NCBI GenBank assembly: GCA_942486035.1
Contig: CALNXK010000003.1
Coordinates: forward strand, 3,434,501 to 3,498,500
Reading direction: 5' to 3'
DNA from: Porites lobata
Lineage: Eukaryota > Cnidaria > Anthozoa > Scleractinia > Poritidae
DNA length: 64,000 nt
Positions 32,881 to 45,148 of the stretch are shown here, piece by piece; position 1 is the stretch's first letter; the number at the start of each line of letters is the position of its first letter. The position numbers and the translations under genes are program-made. Under the pieces are notes generated by a model, which was given only the letters and a program-made list of their open reading frames with translations, was not told the origin of the DNA and did not search any database.

Positions 32881-35800
32881 AGATTCTTAATTTTGCATGC
32901 TTGATTGTGAACTTATCCTGGCAGAGTTGCGTTGGATGATCGAGTGGCATGGTCAAATCTCGTAGTCCATGCATTTCTTTATGTACTAGAAGCTAAATAA
33001 ATTTTACCAAGAGATCATTCTCTCTTGATTTTGCACATGTTGATATGTTAAAGTTTCGTTCTTCGTGTGATTTAATTTAAACTTTACCGTAGTTTCTAAC
33101 AAATGAATCTTAGGCAAATGAAAGGGTAATTATGTTTTGTGTTTGGAATTCTCTTTTCATGACAGCAGTTATTAAACTGCCTTCAGTTTCAGTTTTCATT
33201 CGTGTGTTTTGCTGCAAACAAAGAGGGAAAAATTATAAATTCCAAAAACTACACCACCCCTCATGACCCCTTGGAACAAGATTATGGTTTAAAAAAGTTG
33301 GGATTAGCTAGGTTCAGAAAATAAATGTTCAAGTTTGCATGTTTTGACAAGGACCACATCTGGCTAAATACTATGCTTTAAAAGGAAATTTATAAAGTCA
33401 GGAAAATGGTGACATTTCTATTTGTGCCTTTCCTTTGGCCACTGTGATCAGTTTTTGCCATACAGTTGCATGTAATTTTTTACACCGTTTGTGTCTGTGC
33501 TATATATATTTAAAATGTAGTTGATGGAATCAAATCCTCTCAAATCCTCCCAACTGGATATAATAATAATAATAATAATAAAATATTTATATTAATAGCG
33601 CTTATACTTTTCAGTTCTAAGCGCTTTACATTACTTCAAAAAGGTCTGAATAAAAAATAAAAATCCTAAAATCATTACATATATACACATGAAAAACACA
33701 TTAGGATGCCTTGGAAAAAAAATGTAAAATCATATTATTAAGATAATATATTTATTTGTAATCAACTGAATAACAGTTGGAAACTTGTGCTGAGGCAGGC
33801 AAAAACCTTTTTCAGAGACCATAAACATTCACTAACTTTGCTGTTACAACAAGTGGTAAAAGGGTATTAAAATGTGAGATCACCTCCCTGGGCTTGCACT
33901 GAAAGAGAGTATGGGTAGTAGGACACATTGTTTATTTCCCTACCCTTTTTAAGCCAAGAGACCTTATTTTTTAATTCTGATTCATTTCATTTAGCATACA
34001 GAATTAACTTAGCTTTTAAACTTAGAAACATGGAAAAAAACTTGGGGAAAAAATGGTGGTACCAAAAATGTAACTATAGACTGCTCTTCATCAACCTTTA
34101 CAGCCCAAACACTGAGACACCCTGTTCAAAACTCTAAAGGATGAAATGGTCACCACCCTAAATCAGCAGCACATACCCATCTAGGAAAAATAAGCCAAGG
34201 GTAGTAGGCTTAAGGGACAATAACTTCTTTTGATGGTTGATATAAAATCAATTTTCCTTGTTTTTTTGTTGTAAATCAAATTCATAACTTACACAAACAA
34301 CCGAAGTTGTACATTTTTGCAAAGCTCCTTCTGATTCTCTTTATAAACTTTGCAAAACATTCAGTTTTCTTTTTTCTGTTTCTTGTACTTCAGTCCTTTG
34401 AGGGATTTTCTCAATGCATACCGGTCTCTTATGTACTCACTCTTATTAGCAACTGGATAAGCCTCTTGTCCCCTCACTAAACCATTATAATCATTTCAAG
34501 TAAAATTCAGAACTACAGGGTAATTTTTGTACAAACAATTTCAAGGAAATACTTGAAACCGAAGTCACTATCTAATACAAAACTACTAAATACAGTACTG
34601 TTGTTGGAAATTTACTGATTATCACTCCAATGATATTCCAGTGAAGGTTTTGAAAGTTCAGTAAAACCCTCGCAGCCTTCTGATAGTAAAAATAGCTTAT
34701 ACTGACAGACCCAGTATATGTGAAGCAAAGTGACTGGAAAATTTACCCTGGCTTTTACTAAGTTGGCCTTGTATTCTGTATTTTCGCCCATAAATATTTG
34801 TTGTGGCTCTCGATTTACAAACAAACTTACGAACAGCGAAGTAGAAAATTGGTTCAATGTATATTCCCATATGACTGTTGCAAGACTCATACTAATATAG
34901 TGAGCTCGTAGCATATGTTTAGGATAAGGAAGAGAGTTGTTAATACCACCGTAGGTGGAAAAACATAAGAGATGGAGACTGGGCTGGTTGCTCGAAAATT
35001 CACGAAGCTTATAAATAACTGAACTTGCCGAGATGCCGAATCACGCTAAGTGTAGTCACCCATGAACTGTTCATACATCACGCCTCCTGATGTCCAAAAA
35101 TTCCATTAAAAATGTTCTTGAAAACCTTTTCTTGATGTTTGGACGCGGGAAAACTCAAAACCGTGCAAAAACTCATCGTCCCTCCACGTCTGCATTCTCC
35201 GCCATATTTGTTTTGACGGTAAATGGTACTCAGTCTCACTCGGCCCAATTTCTTAACTGGGGCGATCATATAAACTTGGTTCCAGACCTCGCTGCCAGCC
35301 CCCCCTGACGTAACCTTTAAGCTTGAAGACTCAGGGCTTTTAGAGACACTAGAATACTTGTCTTCGTGAATGAAAATAGTTATCTCTGTATATATTTCTT
35401 TTATTGATTGTTAGAAGTCTCTCTTGTAATTTTAATCGCTGTGCCGTTTGTTTTCAGTCTTTCAGTGAACATCGCTTGCAGGAGTACTCAAAATGCTGTG
35501 CGTGTCAAACATTTTGAAGACTGCACATCGATAAAACCATAATAAAAAATAAACATAATAAATTCTTTATTATGTTGGAGCGTAACTCTATTAATGTTCA
35601 TTCAAACACTCGACAACAGCTCGCTCTGCAAAAGTGAGAACCGGTTGGCCGTATAGGAGATTTTGGAAATCTTTTTAACGGTTTAGCTAAAAGCCCACTC
35701 GTGCTTCGATCATCCTGAATATTGAATGATTGCAATTTGTATTGTAAAATTGTGAAATACTGCATTTTGTCCGAGATCTGTATGATAAAAACAGTGCCTC

Positions 35801-36498
35801 ATAGTACTGTTTCACCTCAGCTGTGATGTATAAATGGTATAAAAGGTTGGTTTACAGGCGCCCAGATTTGTTGGCAAGATTTTGTAAAAATTCGGCCTGA
35901 TTTTTTTTCCAGGCCTAATTAGTCTACGGTGATCAAGAGTCATTATGGCTCTTAAATGTGATAGAAGATGATTGCTACTTTTTGGGTGTACATACGAGGC
36001 TATCAACTCGATGTAAGATTTGGTTCACTCTTAGGCTGTTTGCAAATTAGTTTTCTCTAAAATCACTTAATATAGCTTTTCCCTCAAAAGTCACATGAAT
36101 GTACTCAAAAGTTAACTGAATTGTGAAATACAAGTTTATTGATTGATTTATAAATTTATTAATGCAAGCTTCGCTTTTTGGTTGGGCTAAATCTATATAT
36201 TAACATTTTGTTGGATCTAACACTGCAAGCATGTGTATGTGGCTATGATTAGAGACCTTTAGCATTAGGTTTTTCATGGGAAACCGCAAACTGCAGTTTG
36301 CAGTTACGCGTTTTCAGTTTCACGTTGCCGGGATTTCAAATTTTAGCAAGGCGTTCATTGTTTAGTGCCGCCATGTTGTTTTTCGTCAAGTCAAATGACA
36401 TCACTATTATCGCCCGAAAAACAGGGATAATTCATTTATTCATGTTCAAAAATTTTCAATGAAACACCTAATACTACAGGTCTCTAATATCTTTGAGG
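32881..36498. other. gene-free stretch
   Basis: About 3.6 kb with no recognised gene. It includes a TAA microsatellite (33560-33591) followed by AATATTTATATTAATAGCGC, which resembles the reversed 3' tail of non-LTR elements such as the one ending at 6900. A short perfect hairpin (CATAATAAA / TTTATTATG) lies at 35555-35575. Confidence 0.4.
33560..33591. repeat. (TAA)n microsatellite
   Basis: About ten TAA units. Together with the adjacent AGCGCTTATA region this may be the 3' end of a minus-strand non-LTR insertion whose body is no longer recognisable. Confidence 0.7.
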
Positions 36499-37039
36499 TC
36501 GCGTAAGTAGTTGTGTGTGAGGAGAATTATACCTTTTTGGGGGCAGCAAAAGGGAGCAAAAATTAATAAATTGCCCATGAATAAATGTGCGGGAAACTTG
36601 TTAAATTTATGCTAAACATCTTCAGGCAAGTACTAGTAATGACTTCATAATTCCATGCCATAAACTCCATTTGACAGTTAAGTAAGCCCGTTTTTCTTTG
36701 AACAAAAAAATCCCACCACTTTTCGTCAAACCATTTCGTAACTTAATTTTGGAGGAAAAAATCAAAGTTAATATTTAATAGAGGTTGCATAATTTTTTGT
36801 TACGATGGCTTTCACTAACAATTCCGATATTACAGAGGAGCGCCGTGAGTCAGTTAATTATGCGAGTTAACGAGCCGTCATTTGCATACAAATTGGCTCT
36901 ACAGCCTTGACTTATAAGTATAAAAACACAAAACAATTAATAACTTAAGAAGGATCAATTCAGAAACACGCGACTAATAAATACTCGCTATAAAACCAGA
37001 CACGTTTCTTAAGACACAAGAAATCAGGCTATCCTTTTT

Positions 37040-37215
37040 TTTTACACTATGCATAATTTTTTACTTACCCCTCTCCCTTTTCATTTTCCTCCTGACCTCC
37101 ACAATTTTATTATTTTCCCTCCCCATTCTTTTTCATTTTCCTCCTCCTCCACAATTTTTTATTTTCCTTCCTCAATCTTGAATTCCCTTCTCCTCCTCGA
37201 TTTTATTATTTCCCC
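37040..37215. repeat. C/T-rich imperfect minisatellite
   Basis: Repeats of a TTCATTTTCCTCCTCC / CACAATTTTxTTATTTTCC kind sit between the outer arm and the central hairpin of the foldback element. The opposite arm has no counterpart, so the expansion postdates the palindrome. Confidence 0.6.
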
Positions 37216-37304
37216 TTCTTGTTCTCATTTTATTCTACATACCTTTCCATCCACGACCACATCGACCCTCCAGCGACCCCACACTCGTTTTTTTTAACAC
37301 AGCT

Positions 37305-37688
37305 TTGTGAATAGTGAAACTATATACCACCACCACCACCATCAAATTTCTTTTGTTTTCCTCTTCCTTTACCACCACCACATTTTTATTGTTTTCCTCC
37401 TCCACCACCACCACCACCACATTTCTGTTGTTTTTCTCCACCACCACCACATTTCTATTATTTTCCTCCTCCACCACCACCACTACCACCACCAAAGTGG
37501 TGGTGGTGGTGGATGTGGTGGTGGTGGTGGAGGTGATGGTAGTGGAGATAGTGGTGGTGGTGGTGGAGGAAAACAACAGAAATGTGTTGGTGGTGGTGGT
37601 GGAGGAAAACAATGGAAATGTGTTGGTGGTGCTGGAGGAGAAAAACAGTAGAAATGTGGTGGTGGTGGTATATAGTTTCACTATTCAC
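37305..37688. repeat. 384-bp near-perfect palindrome built on CCA/TGG triplets
   Basis: The arms GTGAATAGTGAAACTATATA (37305-37324) and the inverse (about 37669-37688) enclose alternating CCA triplets and TTTCTxTTGTTTTCCTCC blocks on the left, and their complements on the right. They meet at CCACCACCAAAGTGGTGGTGG with almost no spacer. Open frames reading poly-H/T/V/G here are artefacts of the triplets. Confidence 0.9.
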
Positions 37689-38133
37689 GAAGCAGTGTAG
37701 GGTTGATGTGGTCGTGAATGGAAAATATATAGAATAAAATGAGGACAAGGATAGCTTGCCTTAACTTTTTTTACTATTCTAGTTGATTTCTTGTGCCTTA
37801 AGAAACGTGTCTGGTTTTATTGCGAGTATTTATTAGTCACGTGTTTCTAAATTAATCCTTCTTAAGTTATTAATTGTTTTGTAAAAGTTAGCTACGAAAA
37901 GGTTTGACGAAAAGCGGTGGGCTTTTATGTTCAAAGAACAACGGGCTTACTAAACTGTCAAATGGACTTTATGGTATGGTGTTGTGACGTCATTACTAGT
38001 ACTTGCCTGAACATGTTTAGCATGAATTGAACTAGTTTCCCGCGCATTTTATTCATGAGCGATTTATTACTTTTTGCTGCCCTTTTGCTGCCCAAAAACA
38101 GGTGTAATACTCCTCAAACACCACTACTCACGT

Positions 38134-39929
38134 TTCTTGAAACGGATAAATGTAAGCAAGTATCTGTTCAAACGCGCTTGTGACCATCGTATGTACCTCA
38201 AGGATTTAATCGAAAAAGGGTTGCATTTCTTATTGATATTTCTGACTTGCTGTTGAGGCGCTTATTCGGGAGTGACGGTTATTTACTTTTATTTACATTT
38301 GAAAACTGAAGAAACAAAGAAATACAATGTGTCTAAACTGCCTATGCCTAAAAAAATCAGAACACTGTAGCACCTTTTGTTTTAACTCAACAACTATTTT
38401 TTAGCTTTGGCGGCTTTCGCCGACCGTGTAAAAAACATAACGTATATAACATCAAGATATAACATCAAGTGGGATCATCTTGAAATTTAAGCGTCGGGTA
38501 TCTGATTATCACTGCAAGATGATTATAGAAACATCTGAGATATAAAAAGATCTTAAGCCAGCTTGCCTTTAATGCCAACCACAGCAGTGGAAAATTTTTG
38601 TGCTATTAATTAGCTGTTTTTCTCCTATGTATTCACTGTTAAGAATTTTCTTAATCTCATTTTCCAGACCTCTTGACAATTTTGTATATGTAGTTTATTC
38701 TTAATCTGTGACAGTAACTTTTGATCACTTTTGACAAAGGATGTCGACTAGCTTACGAAACGTCAAGTTTAAACACAAATGCAGATAAAGTTCTTAATGA
38801 TTATCACCGCTGATTATGTCTTATCTGTGATTAAGTTAGAATGGCTCAAGAACAAAAGGACGTCTTGATTAAGAAAGAAAATTTTTCTCCAAAAGGGCAT
38901 GACGAGGAAATGACTCAATAATTCAATGGCTGCTATATAAGATAATCCCCCCAACTGCGCCCCCTTCCCCACCCTTCCCGTGGCAGTCGCGAAACAAGGA
39001 CATTTTCTCTCCCACTTCCGTCGCTAAGCCTCCCAATGCAATCCTAAAGAAAAACGTGGCAAAACCCTACATTGTACATTGCCTCTTACAAGACCCCCTC
39101 GCACTGGGTCCAATCTACTTAGAAAACAAAAAAAATTCACCCGATTGTAAGCCCCTCCCCGGATATAAGCCCATTTTTTGCGTGTATTGAAGTCTATTAT
39201 GGCAATGCCAGAGCTTGCTTTGAAGCGCTTTGTCCATTCCGGTCATGAGCTCCCTTGGATATAAGCTTCCCCATTTATAAACTCTCCTAAAACTCCCTAC
39301 GAAGATGTGTAACCCCAGGGTTTATATATGCAGCAGTTAACAGCTCAGGAGGCTATCGACTTCACAGATGCCTGAGGGGATGGCATGTGATGGGCACGGG
39401 ACACTTCAAACTGACGGAGCCACACAAATTCTTGTTGTCACAGCTCTGAGTTCTCATGAGTTCATTTACATAGGCAATTTAATATCGTTTTTATGGTGCG
39501 TTCAATTGGGGATCAGGATTGAGATTTCTGTGGAAATCCATATTTCTCGGATTTCCGAATCCAAAACCGGATTTTGTGCGGTCTCGATCCCTCTATAATA
39601 TTGTATTCTTAAAACACATTTCAGGAAGGAAATTCTTTGTAGCCAAATTCGCCTTAAGAATTTGCGGTCAAGTTTCCTTTTAGATATATTAATTTCGCTT
39701 CCGCATATAGACCAGATTTATATCCGCACAAACGCACCCTATAATACATGTACCTTTCAGATCATTAAGATGACACAAGAAAAACAATAATATTTAAATT
39801 TTGTTTTTCTTGCTGACACGGCTGACACACGACAGTTTTAAAATCACGCGACAAATGCCACCTTTTCGGAAATGTTGATTCAACTTGGCTGCGAGCTGTA
39901 CAAATTTCTTTGATTGCACTGTTGCCAAT
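38134..39929. other. gene-free stretch with degraded repeats
   Basis: No gene recognised. Around 39140-39310, GATATAAGCCC / GGATATAAGCTTCCCC motifs recall the family at 12231. The GATGTCGACTAGCTTACGAA string near 38740 looks like a retroelement tail, unproven. Confidence 0.35.
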
Positions 39930-40142
39930 AGAAACATGACGTTGCTCAACTACCAAATGCAATACTTACCTTTTCAACTTATCTTGAAAAAGGCTCTAAG
40001 ACGGCGAGATAAAGAACATCTACTTAGGCCAAAGGAAGGCGAAAATGAAACCAATATTTCCCTAAAAGGAAATTTGATGATCAGCATGAAGTGCTGACGT
40101 GATATAACAGCACTGACTCACTTACATATTAAGAAGTTAACT
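39930..40142. repeat. duplicated segment, left copy (interrupted)
   Basis: AACATGACGTTGCTCAACTA, CCAAATGCAATACT and AGACGGCGAGATAAAG correspond in order and orientation to 41797-41870. After the TTA at 40142 the copy is interrupted by the 752-bp MITE and resumes at about 40900 with GATCACTAAACAGAGTCACG, matching about 42012-42040. Confidence 0.6.
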
Positions 40143-40144
40143 TA

Positions 40145-40896
40145 GGCATGGGTCGCACTTGGGAAAAGTTTTCATCTTTGCCGGCTAAAAAACCACAAAA
40201 ATTCGAAACCGCAACCGGAAAAGAAAACTTTTAGTCCAACCGAGGAGGGTCGCATTAGTGGGAGTTAATAGTTTTTGCTTTGACACATTGAGAACTTAAG
40301 AACGCCAGATACCAGAAAACATTCTTCTCTTCTTCGTCCGCACCTCTGTCGAAGGATCTTTTTCCTCCATTCCCAGTTTCAGGAGGATGGGACAGATAAA
40401 GAAGACCGGAAAGTGCTTGGATGCGAATAGTACATTTGGCTTGGAGAATAACAAACCTGTGAAGTGTTTGCTTGTGCAGACGGGAACTGGTTCGCCTTCA
40501 ATAGAGCTCGTTCCCGTAAAACCTTAAAATAGCGAAGGTTTAAAAGCGAGTGAAGTCCTTGCCTGTAGAGAGTTTTCGAAAAAAACTTGAAATGGCGAAG
40601 GATATCGAAGGTCTGAAAATTCGACCGCGTTTATTTTAAATTGATCGTGTTTCAAATGGATCACGTTCATGACAAGGCGCTGACAGTTACCGCTGTGATT
40701 CCTATTGTTTAGCTCGAGTTTTCCAAAATCTGCCTGCCCCACCCAAGCACAACGGCGTCTTTGATGTTTTTGCCGATTTTCAAAGTTTTTCCTAACTTGA
40801 AAACTCGGGGTCGCACTTAGCAATGTCCACCGATGACAGATTTCTACCGCAAGGTAAACAAATTCTCGCAAAAATTTGCCAAGTGCGACCCATGCC
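40145..40896. mobile_element. 752-bp non-autonomous element, TTA duplication (Harbinger-like)
   Basis: Terminal inverted repeats GGCATGGGTCGCACTTGG and CCAAGTGCGACCCATGCC are perfect over 17 or more bases. They are flanked by TTA on both sides (40142-40144 and 40897-40899). The interior has GTCGCA-type motifs on both arms and no intact gene. It lies inside one copy of a duplicated segment. Confidence 0.85.
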
Positions 40897-41311
40897 TTAT
40901 ATAATAAGTATTGAGTGCGGATCACTAAACAGAGTCACGCCGTAACACAAACAAATACGAAAACCTGTAATGACTATGTAAATGTCTATAAAGTTTTCTC
41001 TTTTTTTGTCAGTACCTTAGCAAATAATATGGCTAGTTTTTAATTGTCGAAGGTACCTCTCGCGCCGAAATGATTAAAGCAAAGCTTCTATCAAAAGGGC
41101 CTAGTCACGTCTTCTCCCGCATGAATGCGTATTAAAAATGAACCGCGGGGAATGTATCGCAGACACAACTCTAGTAAAAATAAACTGGCTCAGCATTTTA
41201 ATATAAGATCCAATAATGCATTATCTGTCCTTAGCGGCGTAAGGGAGTCTCCCTGGCTAACCTTTTCACGTGACAATTAATTGGCACTAATCAATTTACA
41301 CTGGAAATCTA

Positions 41312-41454
41312 AGGCCCGTTTCAAACGTCGTGCAACTGCCGTGCCGAACTAAATTGATCGAATTAAATTCGACTTTAGCACGGCAGTAGTGCGACGTCTG
41401 AAACCAAGTCGTGCTAGTGTCGTGCTGCAGTCGAGCAACAGTCGAGCCAGCTTA

Positions 41455-41487
<33 letters not shown>
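41312..41487. mobile_element. 176-bp Tc1/mariner-type MITE
   Basis: The ends AGGCCCGTTTCAAACGTCGT and ACGACGTTTGAAACAGGCCT are flanked by TA (41310-41311 and 41488-41489). GCACGGCAGTAG is repeated inside. The element folds into a near-continuous hairpin. Confidence 0.8.
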
Positions 41488-41789
41488 TAGGAGCCTTCAT
41501 AACAGGCGTTATAAAGTTATTCTAGCGGAGTGGGAAAAGATGACAAAGTCGAGAAGGTTTTTCTTCACTTCAGTGGGCGGAATTGAAATTACTTTAGGTC
41601 CAGTTTGGCTCTCTGTTTTACAATGGTGTCTATCAAATTGTGAATCAGAGCTTCTTCGAAGCCCTGATTGAACTCATCAAGACCTTTCCATATCCCACTC
41701 AACTGAAAGCTTGCTTTCGTTATCAAAATAATCAGCTCACTAAACATGCAGAATAAAACGTTTTTTGACTGATCATACTGTTTATTATA

Positions 41790-42060
41790 GAAACACGACG
41801 GTACTCAACTACCAAATACAATACTCACCCTTTTAAACTTCACTCGAAGAAAGCCACTGAGACAGCAAGTTACGGATCCTCTTCTTCAGATAGATGCAAG
41901 CGAAGAAAGTCGAAAGTGAAGGGAATTTTCCCGGAAGTGCAGTTAATAATACCCTCTGACGTCAGTGTACATTGACCCTTATTTTATAAATATTGTTGTG
42001 TTATGGGTGTGATCAGTGGTATTTATAGCCAAATAGAGTCACGCGGTATTAACCAAAAAG
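41790..42060. repeat. duplicated segment, right copy
   Basis: Partner of 39930-40142 plus about 40900-40945, same orientation, about 1.9 kb away and uninterrupted. Similarity is moderate, so the duplication is not recent. Confidence 0.55.
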
Positions 42061-42141
42061 CAACTGATTATCATCATTAAATGCCCAGAGAACATGTGAC
42101 CTTTATATGCATAAATAAGGAGTATTTTTTTCAGTAGGTTA

Positions 42142-42996
42142 TGTATCGGTCAAATCGAAGCTTCAACATGCCCCCCCGGGGATTTGACTTTTTTGAAAAT
42201 TTTTGTTCAAATTCCCTCCCACCCGGGCCAAAATGCCGTTCAAATGCCCCACACTAGGGTCCATTCAGGTGATCAAATGCCCCCACCCCGGGGACATTTC
42301 ACAGGCACAAAAATGACAGAAGGACGGCGGAAACGCCTATTAGCGTATTTACTACGATCAAAAGTCTCGTGCAAAGCGGCGGAAATCGCTGCTACAAGGT
42401 CACTGAATGCTCAGCTTTCCTTCGTCATGCAACATACAAAGCGTTTTATAAAAAAAGATCTCACCTATTGAGATTACTACATCATGACCATTTCACTGAC
42501 ATGCATCATCGCTTCCCTTATTAATTAACATACTTGCAGTAGGTCAAAGTAGTTGACCTGAGCTTTTTATTTTATTTTATGTTGTTGTATTGAATCGCCG
42601 GTGTAAGTATTGTATTTCATTGTAAACACAACAATAAAATACATTCATATATTCAAAGCCTGAATCCAGTATTTAAAATTCTAAAATTTACATACTTCAA
42701 ATACGACACAAAGCTTGTTTAAGCCCTTTCCTCGTAACCAATTGACCACAAAGGCACAATCTTTTCCACGAAAATTCTCTAACACCGCGTTCCGCATGAT
42801 AGCTCGCCACGCCAAAGATTTTACATGAAATCGAGGGTGCAGTTCAAATTCCCCACCCCTAAAGCATGGGGATCAAATTCCCCACCCCTTGGATGACTCT
42901 GATAATCAAATTCCCTCCTCCCCGGGACGTCAAAGGTGTCAAATGCCCGGGGTATGCCCGGGGGGGGCATGTTGAAGCTTCGATTTGACCGATACA
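42142..42996. mobile_element. 855-bp non-autonomous element, TTA duplication (Harbinger-like)
   Basis: Terminal inverted repeats of about 40 bases start TGTATCGGTCAAATCGAAGC and end with the inverse. They are flanked by TTA at 42139-42141 and 42997-42999. The arms are C-run/G-run rich, with CAAATGCCCC / CAAATTCCCC motifs repeated 3-4 times towards each end. The AT-rich centre codes for nothing recognisable. Confidence 0.85.
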
Positions 42997-43232
42997 TTAT
43001 CGAAAGGAAACTATGGGTGTTTCTGGGAAATTTTTTTAAAATGAATTATAAAGTTAAGCTCACCGGCAAACTGAGAAAGAATACCACAGCGATACATGTG
43101 TGCAAGACGAGTATATTTTGTTTTCAAGGTAGGAATATTTATTGTCAAGGTAGTTATTTTCATGCAGCTTTCACGGTGTATCATTCATTAAGACAAATGT
43201 GGGTCGGAATGCAACTCAGTACGTAGCTATAA

Positions 43233-45148
43233 AAGGTGACTCCACCCAGTTTTTTTGGGGGGGTACCATCCTACTTTGAAGCTCTCTGGTATTCCAACCT
43301 TTACTTTTATTGTAACTTTAACAAATAGAATGGACAACATATAGATCAATCTACAATATAACATAAAATTTTGGGCGATGGGAGTAAATGTCACGTGGTT
43401 CTAATGCCACGCCCCTTTGAGGTCTCAGTCGAAAATCTGCTGTTGCTGGCATTTTTTCGTGAAAATCTCTCGGCTACACATAGTGCGCATTAGTGCCTTG
43501 CGCTGAACAGAGTTTCACCAAAATCGCAGACCCAATTCGAGAAATTCAGCGGTTTCCAAATTTAGGTCATAATTTATGCGAAAATGATAAGCAAACTTTA
43601 CACAATTATATCTAATAAACTATGAGATTCATCCCTTTATTTTGGGCATCGTTATAACAGATGTGTCCTTGCAAGTCAGCAAAACGCTTTAGGGCTTTGT
43701 AAATGCGCGCGATTTCGAGCAAAGCAAACATATAGAAATTATAGCTATTTGTTGACGTTTGCCAGCGTTTAAGAGTCCTTCTCACGAAAAAAGCATTTTC
43801 TTAAAAATTCGTATTTTTTTTCCTTCAAATTTTTTCAGGGCCACAATTGATTAACTAACTACCCGCACTCTGAATTTGATGGTCATTGAAAAACTGTGAC
43901 ATTATCTTCTATAAGCTCAAACTTGAGTAAACATTGATGATTTTTAGCGTTTTGGCTGAGTTTGTGCTTTGGGAGTTGTCTATTGTTTCTAGTCTGTCAT
44001 TATACAGCATTCTTGTTCAGCACGCGTGCAATGACCGCGCTTGGCGGACTTCCGAATGCTCACCGAGATGTGATAATTTTGGTACAGTGAGACAGGCCAT
44101 CGCGTGATACACAGAGGTTTAACTCACAATTTTTAATCAATTCTCGTGCTTCTTGTTCCTTTGCAAAAAAATCAAGAAGTGCTACACACAAAATCTACTT
44201 ACTATTAAAAAAATATCATTTTTTTATAGGTTTAATGCAAGCCAATAATTAAACCAACTCGTGACGGGAATCCCTTCTATTTTCTCATACTAAATCATCA
44301 TACGGCTCGGTGAGCATTCGGAAGTCAGCCAAGCGTGGTCATTGCACGCGTGCTGAACAAGAATGCTGTATAATGACAGACTCGAAACAATAGACAACTC
44401 CCAAAGCACAAACTCAGCCAAAACGCTAAAAATCTTCAATGTTTACTCAAGTTTGAGCTTATGGAAGATAATGTCATAGTTTTTCAATGACCATGAAATT
44501 CAGAGTGCGGGTAGTTAGTTAATCAATTGTGGCCCTGAAAAAATTTGAAGGAAAAAAAAATACGAATTTTTAAGAAAATGCTTTTTTCGTGAGAAGGACT
44601 CTTAAACGCTGGAAAACGTCAACAAATAGCGAAAACTATAATTTCTATATGTTTACTTTTCTCGAAATCGCACGCATCTACAAGGCCCTAAAGCGTTTTG
44701 CTGACTTGCCAGGACACATCTGTTATAACGATGCCCAAAAGTCTCATAGTTTATTAGATATAATTGTGTAAAGTTTGCTTATCATTTTCGCATATATTAT
44801 GACCTTAATTTGGAAACCACTGAATTTCTCGAATTGGGTCTTCGCGATTTTGGTGACACTCTGTTCAGCGCAAGGCACTAATGCGCATTATGTGTAACCG
44901 AGAGATTTTCACGAAAAAATGCCGGCAACAGCAGATTTTCGACTCAGACCTCAAAGGGGCGTGCATTATAACCACGTGACATTTACTCCGATCGCCCAAA
45001 ATTTTATGTTATATTGTAGATTGATCTATATGTTATCCATTCTATTTGTTCGAGTTACAACAAAAGTAAAGGTGGGGATACCAGAGAGCTTCAAAGTAGG
45101 ATGGTACCCCCCCCCCCCCCAAAAAAAAAAACTGGGTCGAGTCACCTT
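43233..45148. mobile_element. 1.9-kb foldback with ~835-bp arms
   Basis: The left arm (43233-44067) starts AAGGTGACTCCACCCAG. The right arm (44306-45148) ends with its inverse CTGGGTCGAGTCACCTT. The arms match almost throughout by eye, including AAAATTTTGGGCGATGGGAG, CGTGAAAATCTCTCGG, CTGAATTTCTCGAATTGGGT (right-arm strand) and GCACGCGTGCTGAACAAG near the loop. A ~238-bp AT-rich spacer separates them. Homopolymer G and C runs face each other near the ends. No transposase. The target duplication is unclear (AA or TA). Confidence 0.88.

Larger units (their letters stand above)
36499..38133. mobile_element. ~1.6-kb foldback element with nested hairpin core
   Basis: The outer left sequence GTAAGTAGTTGTGTGTGAGG is matched inverted at the right end (about 38115-38133). 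Matching continues inward through GGCAGCAAAAGGG, ACTAGTAATGACxTCA, TTTGACAGTTxAGTAAGCCCG, TTTTCGTCAAACC, AATTAATAACTTAAGAAGGAT and CCAGACACGTTTCTTAAG. The left arm carries extra AT-rich sequence (about 36750-36920) and a C/T-rich block (37040-37215). The centre is a separate (CCA)n/(TGG)n hairpin. No coding capacity. Confidence 0.8.

Noticed and set aside
37235..37748. Frames rich in His, Thr, Val, Gly or Ser on both strands
   Set aside because: They arise from CCA/TGG triplets in a palindrome; the same sequence is open in several frames on both strands.
42184..42471. 95-residue plus-strand frame
   Set aside because: Lies inside a TTA-flanked MITE and is built partly from its CAAATGCCCC-type subterminal repeats.
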